Below the pieces are notes generated by a model. The model was not told the DNA's origin. It was given only the letters and a program-made list of their open reading frames with translations, and did not search any database. The translations under genes and the position numbers were made by a program. Below, in pieces: positions 43,912-52,057 of a stretch of 64,000 nucleotides of DNA (positions are counted from its first letter, which is position 1; every line of letters begins with the position of its first letter). Source of the DNA: Kingella oralis (lineage in GTDB: Bacteria; Pseudomonadota; Gammaproteobacteria; Burkholderiales; Neisseriaceae); the NCBI RefSeq assembly GCF_014054985.1, contig NZ_CP059569.1, forward strand, positions 1,178,001 through 1,242,000, written 5' to 3'.

Positions 43912-44038
43912 AACAAGCATGGCAACAAGGCAGCCTGAAAACGCTCACGCTGGAAATCATCCAAGGGCACGCGCTACGCAAAACATTGTTGCCAGAGAAT
44001 ACGTATTTGGTGCAGTTTTTGCCGCGCAAGCAGTAGGC
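43912..44038 (+). repeat. Duplicated 3' end of the BioC-like gene
   Basis: Second copy of the 127-bp segment at 43264-43390, standing between small genes 1 and 2. It encodes nothing by itself here and marks a tandem duplication or insertion point. Confidence 0.95.
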
Positions 44039-44094
44039 GAGAGTAGGCAGCCTGAAAAATGATGACACCTCAATCGTTATGAATTTTACTAATT

Positions 44095-44493
44095 ATGAAA
44101 ACAAGCAAGCCCGATATAATTGACAACATACGCGCTTCTATACTTATCGCAATTAGCATTGTATTGCTTATATACACACTCTATCTTATGGCTTTGCTAA
44201 CCATCCCAAAAGACATCGCTTATTGGAAAAGCAGAGAAGCAAAAAATATACAGATAGGATGCTTGTATTTTTTAGGTTCGCAACGTAGAGGGGCTATTTA
44301 CAAAATAGATAATTATAGTGCTAGAATTGAAGATTTAATAATTGACAAATCTCCTGCCTATTTTAAATATAAGAATAGCTTAAATAGAAATAAAGATTGG
44401 GGCGTTAAAAAGAAGTATTGTTACAAAATAAAAAAAGTAAAAGTTTATTTTCTTCACAATGAGTTTAATTATATTTATGATTTCATTGACTAG
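44095..44493 (+). CDS. AT-rich small membrane protein 2
   Basis: 132 residues, paralog of 43453: one N-terminal membrane helix (ILIAISIVLLIYTLYLMALL), then IAYWKS, IQIGCLYFLG, KKYCYKIKK and FNYIYDFID. The two conserved Cys are kept. Function unknown; suspected immunity-type protein by context. A DUS follows the stop and runs into the A10G8 tract. Confidence 0.75.
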   Translation: MKTSKPDIIDNIRASILIAISIVLLIYTLYLMALLTIPKDIAYWKSREAKNIQIGCLYFLGSQRRGAIYKIDNYSARIEDLIIDKSPAYFKYKNSLNRNKDWGVKKKYCYKIKKVKVYFLHNEFNYIYDFID

Positions 44494-44503
44494 CGGCAGC
44501 CTG

Positions 44504-44521
44504 AAAAAAAAAAGGGGGGGG
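44504..44521. repeat. A10/G8 homopolymer tract
   Basis: Ten A followed by eight G directly after a DUS, 90 bases ahead of small gene 3. Such tracts slip easily and can vary promoter spacing. Confidence 0.8.
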
Positions 44522-44611
44522 TAAGCAGATTTTTAGTGCATTGACAAATAAGTTAATATGATTTACTCATTTAACTCACACAATTTAAAAAACAAACATT
44601 GAAAGAAAACA

Positions 44612-45073
44612 ATGGATAAAAATACAGATGAAGATGAAGAAGGTACTTTTACCAAAATAACAGGAAATTTTTTAATATTTTGCACTATATTGCAAATTTC
44701 TTACTTAATTTTAGATACTTATATTCTTCCAGAAATGGCTATCCATATCTATAAGAAAAATAAAAAAACGGAAATAGCTTGCGCCCATTATTATTTGGGT
44801 ACAGGAAAAAAAGGAAACTATTTCAAAATAAATGGAAAATCTTATTTTGCAATAGATGTAACAATTAACAATTGGTTAAATCGCCAAAAAAACGATTTCC
44901 CCATTGAGTTAAAGAAAAAACAATTTATACGAGATAGAGACGTTGCTCGTGAACAGCATAAATGCTTATTTGTGGAATATATTACGGTTATAGACTTACC
45001 GTTTTGGAAGCAAATTTATTTTTATGACTATTCATTTAACCCTGCTGACTTAAAGAACAATCACAACAAATAA
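44612..45073 (+). CDS. AT-rich small membrane protein 3
   Basis: 153 residues, distantly related to the two genes before it: one hydrophobic segment (FLIFCTILQISYLILDTYIL), then an IACAHYYLGTGKKGNYFKI block matching their GCLYFLG region. Second Cys in EQHKCLFVEY. Very AT-rich. AAAGAAAAC precedes the ATG. Function unknown. Confidence 0.72.
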   Translation: MDKNTDEDEEGTFTKITGNFLIFCTILQISYLILDTYILPEMAIHIYKKNKKTEIACAHYYLGTGKKGNYFKINGKSYFAIDVTINNWLNRQKNDFPIELKKKQFIRDRDVAREQHKCLFVEYITVIDLPFWKQIYFYDYSFNPADLKNNHNK

Positions 45074-45212
45074 AATATAAAACACAAAAAACGCTAAAAT
45101 TCAAATTCCCCATTCTTAAATCCAGCATCTCTCAGCAGCCTGAACCCCAATTTTAGGCTGCTCTTTTGCTACAATACGCGCACTTTTGCCAACCGTTTTC
45201 AGGCTGCCTTTT

Positions 45213-46757
45213 ATGCGCCCCACATCCACCCTCCTCCTGCTCCCCCTGCTTACCGCCTGCCAAGCCCTCCCCGACCTCGCCCAGCGCGAGCCCTCCATCT
45301 ACATCCCCACCGTTCACAGCCCCCAGCTAGAACGCGCGCTAAATCTCCCGCCCAACAGCGACCCCGCGCCCGCCAACTCGCCGCCCGAACCCAAGCCCCA
45401 GCAGCTTGATGAGCCGATTTTCAACGCCCACACCCACATCATCGACCAAGCCAACCAAGCCTACGCCCTACGCGCCAGCCTAATTGACCACGCCAGCGTG
45501 TCCATCGACGCGCAATACTACATCTGGCACAACGACACCACAGGCAAGCAGCTGCTGCGCAAGCTGCTCCAAGCCGCCCAGCGCGGGGTGCGCGTGCGCC
45601 TCTTGCTGGACGACAACAACACCAACGGCACGGACGACATCCTCACCGCGCTCAACGTCCATCCCAACATCCAAATCCGCCTGTTCAACCCCTTTCTCAT
45701 CCGCAAATGGCGCGCGCTGGGCTACCTTGCCGACTTCCCCCGCGTAAACCGCCGTATGCACAACAAAACCCTCACCGCCGACAACCGCGCCAGCATCATC
45801 GGCGGGCGCAACATCGGCGACGAATACCTCACCGACAGCGCGCAAAAAACCACCTTCGCCGATATGGACGTTTTAGTGAGCGGCAGCATCGTAACCCGCA
45901 TTTCGCAAGAATTTGACCGCTATTGGCGCAGCGACTCCGCCTACCCGCTGGAAACCATCATCAAGCCCACCGCCCGCCGCATCGCCCAAGGCAACGTCCA
46001 GCTCAGCGCCAACGGCAGCGACCCCGCGCCCGAACCGCCCCCCCAAGGCAGCCTGAAATACTACCCCAGCCAAATCCAGCTCGTTAGCGACGACCCCGCC
46101 AAAGCCCTAGACCGCAAAGTGCGCGTCAACGTGTGGAGTGAAATCCAAAAAGCCCTTGGCACGCCCCAGCGCGAACTCTATCTCGTCAGCCCCTATTTCG
46201 TGCCCACGCGCACAGGCGCAGACATCATGCAAACCATCACCCAATCGGGCATCCACACCACCATACTCACCAACTCCCTCGCCGCCACCGATGTTGCCCC
46301 CGTGCATTCAGGCTATATGCGCTACCGCAAACCCCTGCTACGCGCAGGCGTGGAACTCTACGAACTCAAAGCCGAAAGCAACGACAAAAAACGCAAGCTC
46401 AAAGACCGCGGGCTAACCGGCAATTCCGGCACCAGCCTGCACGCCAAAACCTTTATCGTCGACAAACAGCGCGTGTTCGTCGGCTCGTTCAACTTAGACC
46501 CCCGCAGCGCGCGGCTCAACACCGAAATGGGCGTAGTCATCCAAAGCCCCGAACTTGCCCAAACCTTGCAACAGCAGCTGCACCAACAAGCCCAACACGA
46601 AGCCTACCGCGTAACCCTAAGCGACAAGGGCAAAGTGCAATGGCAAGACCCCGACCACCCCGAGCAGCCCCCCGCCACCACCGAACCACAAGCCAGCCTA
46701 TTTAAACGCGCCCTCAGCAAATTTTTATCATGGCTACCGATTGAACGGCTGTTGTGA
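45213..46757 (+). CDS. Phospholipase D-like lipoprotein (cardiolipin synthase family)
   Basis: 514 residues with a lipobox (LLPLLTAC, Cys at about 16). Two HKD motifs: HNKTLTAD near 195 and HAKTFIVD near 420, each with the following GGRNIGDEY or GSFNLDPRS. This is the YmdC/ClsC-like branch that transfers or hydrolyses phosphatidyl groups. A DUS sits directly ahead of ATG 45213 in reverse orientation, with no ordinary binding site. The Pro-rich region 55-75 separates lipid anchor from enzyme. Confidence 0.88.
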   Translation: MRPTSTLLLLPLLTACQALPDLAQREPSIYIPTVHSPQLERALNLPPNSDPAPANSPPEPKPQQLDEPIFNAHTHIIDQANQAYALRASLIDHASVSIDAQYYIWHNDTTGKQLLRKLLQAAQRGVRVRLLLDDNNTNGTDDILTALNVHPNIQIRLFNPFLIRKWRALGYLADFPRVNRRMHNKTLTADNRASIIGGRNIGDEYLTDSAQKTTFADMDVLVSGSIVTRISQEFDRYWRSDSAYPLETIIKPTARRIAQGNVQLSANGSDPAPEPPPQGSLKYYPSQIQLVSDDPAKALDRKVRVNVWSEIQKALGTPQRELYLVSPYFVPTRTGADIMQTITQSGIHTTILTNSLAATDVAPVHSGYMRYRKPLLRAGVELYELKAESNDKKRKLKDRGLTGNSGTSLHAKTFIVDKQRVFVGSFNLDPRSARLNTEMGVVIQSPELAQTLQQQLHQQAQHEAYRVTLSDKGKVQWQDPDHPEQPPATTEPQASLFKRALSKFLSWLPIERLL

Positions 46758-46857
46758 TGCGGTTTTAGGGTTTCAGGCTGCCTTAGCGGTTGCCATAATA
46801 GGCAGCCTGAAACCTTAGCAAAACCCCAACGGCAGCCTGAAACGCAACAACTGCCGT

Positions 46858-46878
46858 CATTCTCGCGTAGGCGGGGAT
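46858..46878. repeat. dRS3-like repeat at the edge of the toxin fragment
   Basis: CATTCTCGCGTAGGCGGGGATG is a variant of the dRS3 palindrome; the toxin fragment's ATG lies in its last bases. Confidence 0.5.
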
Positions 46879-47038
46879 GAAAGATATATTGGAATGGGGG
46901 CAGAAAGCCGCTGCAAAAGGGTATTACAAATACACAAATCAAGGAAAAGACCGATACAGCGAATATTTTAATGGTATTAAATTTAGAGTTTATGTAGATA
47001 AAAACACAGGAGTAGTTAGAAATGTTCATCCAGAATGA
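46877..47038 (+). pseudogene. Orphan C-terminal fragment of a polymorphic toxin
   Basis: A 53-residue frame, starting MKDILEWGQKAAAKGYYKYT and ending GVVRNVHPE, with the ending FRVYVDKNTG typical of toxin C-termini in Maf/CDI-like proteins as far as I can judge. It overlaps the start of the next gene by 17 bases, the usual toxin-immunity arrangement. The upstream toxin body is missing. No binding site is clear, so expression is doubtful. Confidence 0.5.
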
Positions 47039-47557
47039 AGATTTACCATCATACAATCCAACAAAATCAGACACATTTAGTTTTTTTTATTCGGTAAACC
47101 ATTTTATGGATAATCCGGACAGGACTATAAAATTATGTTTTAGCATCTTTTATAATGATGGTGTATTTTTAAAAGCAATTTACTATATTCTAGCAAAGCA
47201 TGATACATTTTTTGTAGAGGGAACTTATTGTTTCTATCCAGATTTTAATAGCCCAGATCCTAGGGATCACTTTCTAGGTATTGAATTTGCCAGTGGCTTT
47301 GATGACCCAGAATGGACGGTTTATGTTCCCGAAAAAGTTTGTTTTGCTTACGCCAAGAAAGCCTGCGAGCGGTTTTTAGAACTCCATCCTGAGCAAAAAT
47401 ACCGCGATTTCTTAAATCAGATTTTAGATAATTGGCAACCGCTTGGGGTAGATGAGTTTCCAGCTGAATATCACCCTCTTGAATGATGTTACTCCATTTA
47501 GGCAGCCTGAAAACTCTCAATTTAGGCTTTTCAGGCTGCCTATTGTGATTTTTTGAA
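46979..47557 (+). repeat. Tandem duplication unit 1 (579 bp)
   Basis: Unit starts at AAATTTAG (46979-46986) in the toxin fragment and includes the immunity gene, a DUS hairpin (about 47500-47542) and the end of a minus-strand gene. The same word restarts unit 2 at 47558 and marks its end at 48136. Confidence 0.8.
47022..47486 (+). CDS. Probable immunity protein, copy 1
   Basis: 154 residues, soluble and acidic; family not recognised. Its ATG lies inside the end of the toxin fragment. The C-terminal part (ACERFLELHPEQKYRDFLNQ) is nearly identical in copy 2 at 47601. Low GC relative to core genes. An immunity role is inferred from size, overlap and duplication. Confidence 0.68.
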   Translation: MFIQNEDLPSYNPTKSDTFSFFYSVNHFMDNPDRTIKLCFSIFYNDGVFLKAIYYILAKHDTFFVEGTYCFYPDFNSPDPRDHFLGIEFASGFDDPEWTVYVPEKVCFAYAKKACERFLELHPEQKYRDFLNQILDNWQPLGVDEFPAEYHPLE

Positions 47558-47560
47558 AAA

Positions 47561-47617
47561 TTTAGGGTTTATGTAGATAAAAACACAGGAGTGATAAATA
47601 ATGTGCATCCAGAATAA
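47561..47617 (+). pseudogene. Second toxin C-terminal remnant
   Basis: 18 codons FRVYVDKNTGVINNVHPE plus stop, matching the end of the fragment at 46877-47038. The codons before it belong to the duplicated end of a minus-strand gene. Confidence 0.6.
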
Positions 47618-48066
47618 AGATATTCCTATTTACAATCCAATAGAACCAGATAATTTTGATTTTTTTTTATCCAAATACCAATTATATGGAAAATCCAGAA
47701 AGAACAATTAAATATTGTTTTAGTGTTTTTTACCATGATGGCGTATTTTTAGAGGCAATTTATTGTATCTTGGTAGAGCGCGATACATTTTTTGTGGAAG
47801 GAACTTATTGTTCCTATCCAGATTTTAATAGTCCAGATCCCGAAGATTATTTCCTAGGTGTTGAATTTGTGTGGGGATTTGACTTACCCGATTGGGTAGT
47901 TCATGTTCCCGAGAGTGTTTGTTTTGCTTACGCCAAGCAAGCCTGCGAGCGGTTTTTAGAACTCCATCCTGAGCAAAAATACCGCGATTTCTTAAATCAG
48001 ATTTTAGATAATTGGCAACCGATTGGGGTAGATGAGTTTCCAGCTGAATATAAACCTCTTGAATGA
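47601..48066 (+). pseudogene. Probable immunity protein, copy 2, frameshifted in a T tract
   Basis: Paralog of 47022. From ATG 47601 the frame reads MCIQNKDIPIYNP and then breaks at a run of nine T (about 47660-47668) where copy 1 has eight; the rest (from FFYPNTNYMENP) continues in the next frame to 48066. The total of 466 bases is one more than a multiple of three. A TTG at 47656 could restart downstream. Either a decayed copy, a switchable gene, or a sequencing slip. Confidence 0.6.
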
Positions 48067-48117
48067 TGTTACCCCATTTAGGCAGCCTGAAAACACTAAA
48101 TTCCATTTTCAGGCTGC

Positions 48118-48429
48118 CTATGGTGATTTTTTGAGAAATTTAGACCAATCCCGATTCCGCACTCTCAACACATCTTTCTTATCATCATAAGTCAGTCGGT
48201 AATCGGGCAAATCATTGCTGGCGACCAATGAACGAACGGCACGGCGAAACTCTCGTAGCGTAGCCATGCTGCCCGATTTTTTATGCAACGTTCCCAGAGA
48301 AATGTGCCATTCTTTTTGCTTCCCGCAATGTTTAGCACATAGCTCAGTCTGAAAATCTTGCCCAACTGCCATCCGCGCATGAAGCATTGGCAGCACGACG
48401 ACATCTTGGCAACCAACGCACAGCCCCAC
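48118..48429 (-). CDS. Hypothetical protein with possible zinc-binding cysteines
   Basis: 103 residues from a GTG at 48429; not recognised. N-terminal CVGC and a later CAKHC could bind a metal. The C-terminal half (LREFRRAVRSLVASNDLPDY, RNRDWSKFL) looks like a real globular fold. A shorter start is possible. Its last codons are duplicated inside the tandem array at about 47540-47560 (KFFKKSQ there, KFLKKSP here), so the duplication included its 3' end. The gene may be truncated at the N-terminus. Confidence 0.5.
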   Translation of the reverse strand: MGLCVGCQDVVVLPMLHARMAVGQDFQTELCAKHCGKQKEWHISLGTLHKKSGSMATLREFRRAVRSLVASNDLPDYRLTYDDKKDVLRVRNRDWSKFLKKSP

Positions 48430-48469
48430 GATAAATTTCAGGCTGCCCCAGCCATCCCCTTATAATAGG

Positions 48470-48594
48470 CAGCCTTGCCCCTTTGTCCAAATCTTTGATT
48501 TGGGTATAAGTGAGCATCTAAATCTTTGATTTAGCCATGCGAACTTATGCAAAGCCAAAGGGGTATACCGCAGCGCAACGCGCAAGGTTGAAAA
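48470..48594 (+). repeat. Shared repeat ahead of rfbD
   Basis: Contains two copies of AAATCTTTGATTT and then ATGCGAACTTATGC. The same unit, without the second AAATCTTTGATTT, stands ahead of purC at 61323-61415. Confidence 0.75.
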
Positions 48595-48642
48595 CACCTT
48601 CCCCCTTTAACCCCCACGCCCCCCACGCCAAAGGAGCACCCC

Positions 48643-49524
48643 ATGACCACCTACCTCATCACCGGCGCAAACGGACAAGTCGGCAGCCAGCTCGTGCGCC
48701 AACTGCAAGCCCGGCCCGACGCCACCGTCATCGCCGCCGACCGCGACACGCTGGACATCACCGACCGCGCCGCCGTGTTTCAGGCTGCCCAAACTCACCG
48801 CCCCCACATCATCATCAACGCCGCCGCCCACACCGCCGTTGATAAAGCCGAAAGCGAGCCCGAACTCGCCCGCGCCATCAACGTGGACGGCACACGCCAC
48901 CTAGCCGAAGCCGCCCAAGCCATCAGCGCAGCGTTTTTGCACATCTCCACCGACTATGTGTTTGACGGCAAAGGCGAAGCCCCCTACCGCGAAACCGACT
49001 CCACCGCCCCGCAAAGCGTGTACGGGCAAACCAAGCTGGACGGCGAAACCGCCGCGCTCGCCGCCTGCCCGCGCACCATCGTCTTGCGCACTGCATGGGT
49101 GTTTGGCGAACACGGTAACAATTTCGTGAAAACCATGCTGCGGCTCGGACGCGAACGCGACACGCTCGGCATCGTTGCCGACCAATTCGGCGCGCCCACC
49201 TACGCAGGCGACATCGCCGCCGCGCTCATCCAAATCGCCCGACACATCGCCGCAGGGCAGCCCGTCGAATACGGCGTGTACCACTTTTCAGGCAGCCCCT
49301 ACACCAGCTGGCACGGCTTTGCCGGCGAAATCTTCCGCCGCGCCGCCGAGCAAAACCTGCTGCCGCGCATTCCCACGCTCAACGCCATCGCCACCGCCGA
49401 CTACCCCACCCCCGCCCGCCGCCCCGCTAACTCGCGCCTCGATTGCAGCAAAATCCAAGCCGCCTTCGGCATCGCCCCCAGCGACTGGCAAGCCGCATTA
49501 GGCAGCCTGAAAGACTATGTTTAA
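48643..49524 (+). CDS. rfbD: dTDP-4-dehydrorhamnose reductase
   Basis: 293 residues. Last step of dTDP-L-rhamnose synthesis. N-terminal NAD(P) loop ITGANGQVGSQLVRQL, then NAAAHTAVDKAESEPELA, STDYVFDGKGEAPY and the catalytic YGQTKLDGE (Tyr and Lys). AAAGGAGC ahead of ATG. The last residues GSLKDYV come from a DUS. Upstream lies a repeat shared with purC. Confidence 0.95.
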   Translation: MTTYLITGANGQVGSQLVRQLQARPDATVIAADRDTLDITDRAAVFQAAQTHRPHIIINAAAHTAVDKAESEPELARAINVDGTRHLAEAAQAISAAFLHISTDYVFDGKGEAPYRETDSTAPQSVYGQTKLDGETAALAACPRTIVLRTAWVFGEHGNNFVKTMLRLGRERDTLGIVADQFGAPTYAGDIAAALIQIARHIAAGQPVEYGVYHFSGSPYTSWHGFAGEIFRRAAEQNLLPRIPTLNAIATADYPTPARRPANSRLDCSKIQAAFGIAPSDWQAALGSLKDYV

Positions 49525-49606
49525 GCGGGTTTCAGGCTGCCTTGGTTGTCGTTGTGCAATCAAGCGTTGCCGCCATCGGGCAAACGCCGTCCATCTGATG
49601 TAAACA

Positions 49607-49644
49607 AACGCCGCAGGTCAATAGGACGACCTGCGGCGTTTTTT
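49607..49644 (+). terminator. Rho-independent terminator after rfbD
   Basis: AACGCCGCAGGTC and GACCTGCGGCGTT form a perfect 13-bp stem followed by T6. Confidence 0.92.
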
Positions 49645-49828
49645 GGATTGGGGATGGGCAAAGGCAGCCTGAAAAGCTAATAAATGGTGCAGCGATGGCT
49701 TGTTACCAAATGGGCGGGTGTGGGTGTGTGAACTGGTTCACGCACTATTTGCTGCGCTTATTGGCAAGTTGCCAGCGAAATATTGGCGAGCCGCCGATGC
49801 GCCACTTTCAGGCTGCCTTATCGCCTGC

Positions 49829-51719
49829 TTACTGCGCCCATTGGTTATGGCGTAGTTTTTGGTCGGCGGTTTGGATGCGCCATTGCTCGTATTGCCAATC
49901 TTGCTGCCATGCGCTGCTGTCGTTGCTGTCTAGCGTTTTGGCTTCGCCGACACTCATTGCATTCGTTTTCAGGCTGCCTGGGGCGAGCGGGGCGATGCCG
50001 TTGGAGCTGAGGATGTAGGCATCGTCGCCGTGGTTGAGCATCAGCGGCAGTTCGTTGGCGCGTGTTTGCCGGTTGGCAAGGCTGCGCCCGAAGGTGTACA
50101 CGGGCTGCTGGATGCCGAGCCAGTCGGCTAGAGTGGGCAGGATGTCGTATTGGCTGGCGAGTTCGGGATGTTTTTCAGGCTGCCATTGCGGGTGGTACAC
50201 AATCAGCGGGATGTGGTATTGCTCGCGCACGCTGTCGCTGCGGATGGGTTCGTTGCGGGTGTGGTCGGCCATAAAGATGTAGATGGTGTTGTTGTGCCAC
50301 GGCTGCTGGGCGGCGTATTGCATAAATTGGGCGACCGACCAATCGCTGTATTGCAGGGTGTTAAGAAAGCCGTTTTCACCTGTTTCGGCGTGGGGGCGGG
50401 TGTCGAATTCTTTGCCGCTGCGGGCGTAGGGTTCGTGGGTGGTGCCGCTGAAAAAGAAGGCGAAAAAGGGTTCGGGCTTGCTGCTGATTTGTTTGCCGAA
50501 ATACATCAGGCTGTCGTAGTCCCAGCCAAAGGGCGGCGGGTCTTGCGGGTAGGCGCGGATGATGGGTACGTCTTCTTTGCCGTAGTATTCTTGGAAGCCG
50601 ATGGCTTTGGCTACGCCGTCGATGTGGAATGAGCGGCGGTTGGATGTTTGCAGCATCAGGGTGCGGTAGCCTTGTTGCTGCGCGAGTTCGGCGATGCGGC
50701 TCATGTTGTTGAGTTCTAGCCCGAAGCCGATGGGCTGGCGGTTGGGCAGGGCGGGCACGGAAGTCAGGCTGGCTTGGATGCCGATGATGCTGCGCTGCCC
50801 TGCGGCGTAGAAGTTCGTCCACACTTGGCTTTGGGCGATGAGCGCGTCCATGTGTGGCGTGGCGCGGTAGCCTTTGCCTGCCAGCGCGTCTATGTATTTG
50901 TAGCTCCAGCTTTCCAGCAAAATGATGACTACGTTTTTGCGGCTGGGCGGATTGCTGGTTTGATAACGGAAGGGATGGGGATGCGCGGCGGCGATGCGCT
51001 GGGCGGTGGCGTCGTCCAGATAGCGCAACGGCGCGGCGGCGCGGCGGTCGTTGAGCGCTTGCAGGGTAACGAGTGCGCCGTTGAGCGTGAGGTTGGCTTG
51101 GCTTTGCCCGTTGCCGTTGAAGGCATCTATGCTGTTCAGCGGTTTGCCTGTTAGCACCATGCCGCGGGCAAGGAACACATAGCCCATCAGCAAAACAAGG
51201 CTTTGCGGGATGATGCTTTTCAGGCTGCCTTTAATCGGCGCGCGGGCGATGCGGATAACGCTGCGTTGCCAGCAATACGCCAGCGCGGCAAAGGCAGCCA
51301 GCGCAGCCAGCGTGTAAATAAGGCGCGAACCGAAGGCGATGCCGATGATGCTGCCGATGTCGCCGCCGATGTTGAGCAAATCGCTGCCGATGTGGCGGCT
51401 GACTTCGCCAAAGTATGCCAAATCGGCGATGCCCAAGCCGAGCAACACAACCAGCAGCGCAAAGGCGAGCCATGCCGTTGCCACACGGGCGCGGCGGGTG
51501 GGCACAAGCCACCACAAGCAGGCAAGGGGCAAGGGCGATAACGGCGAGTTTTAGGTCAAAGCGCGCGCCTGTGAGCAAGGCGGGCAGCAGGTGGGTATCG
51601 GCGAAATAGTGCGGATAGGCGGCGCGTAGGGCGAGGCGCAGGGCGGCGAAAACCAGCGCGGCAAGGGCGAGTACGAGCAGGGGGAGTTGCCATAGGGGGC
51701 GGGGAGTGTGGGAGTGCAT
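49829..51719 (-). pseudogene. LtaS/MdoB-like sulfatase (phosphoglycerol transferase family), frameshifted
   Basis: The C-terminal 567 residues read in one frame from 51532 (MPLACLWWLVPTRR). The N-terminal part (MHSHTPRPLWQLPLLVLALA to TGARFDLKLAVIALAP) reads in another from 51719. They join near 51535 if one C is removed from GCCCTTGCCCC. Several membrane helices are followed by a sulfatase domain: NVVIILLESWSYKYIDAL, GQRSIIGIQASLTSVP (probable nucleophile), FFFSGTTHEPY, FMADHTRNEP. Family members transfer phosphoglycerol groups to surface glycans. With the frameshift the first membrane segments are lost; a base-calling slip is possible. Confidence 0.78.
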
Positions 51720-52057
51720 GATGGGGGATGGTGAGAGAGTTGTTGGGGAGGGGTGATTTGGGTTTTCAGGCTGCCTTTGGGGGTAAGTTGAGGCAGCCTG
51801 AAAATTTAAAATGGCGTGGCGATGGCTTGTTGCTAAATGGCACGATTTAACAGAGCTTGATGGGTTGGAGCAATGTCGGCGAGCCGCCGACGCTCCATTT
51901 TAGGTTTCAGGCTGCCTTTACTGTTTGCGCTGTTGAACCATGCGCGGAGGGTTGGGCTGCGGGGCGTGGGTGTGGCGGCAAGACGCCACGCTTATGGGCA
52001 AAGATAAGCGGATGTTGAGGCAGCCTGAAAACGGTTTTTCCCATTTTCAGGCTGCCT
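51720..52057. other. Intergenic region with palindromic repeats
   Basis: No gene seen. Contains a copy of GTCGGCGAGCCGCCGAC followed by GCTCCATTTT (about 51875-51902), a GTGTGGCGGCAAGACGCCACGC hairpin (about 51968-51990), and five or so DUS copies. Confidence 0.6.

Larger units (their letters stand above)
47558..48135 (+). repeat. Tandem duplication unit 2 (578 bp)
   Basis: Second copy, diverged from unit 1, bounded by AAATTTAG at 47558 and 48136. Spacing of 579 and 578 bases between the three words supports one duplication event. Confidence 0.8.

Noticed and set aside
48537..48842. 101-residue frame ahead of rfbD starting MRTYAKPK
   Set aside because: Its first part is the repeat shared with purC and the rest overlaps rfbD out of frame.
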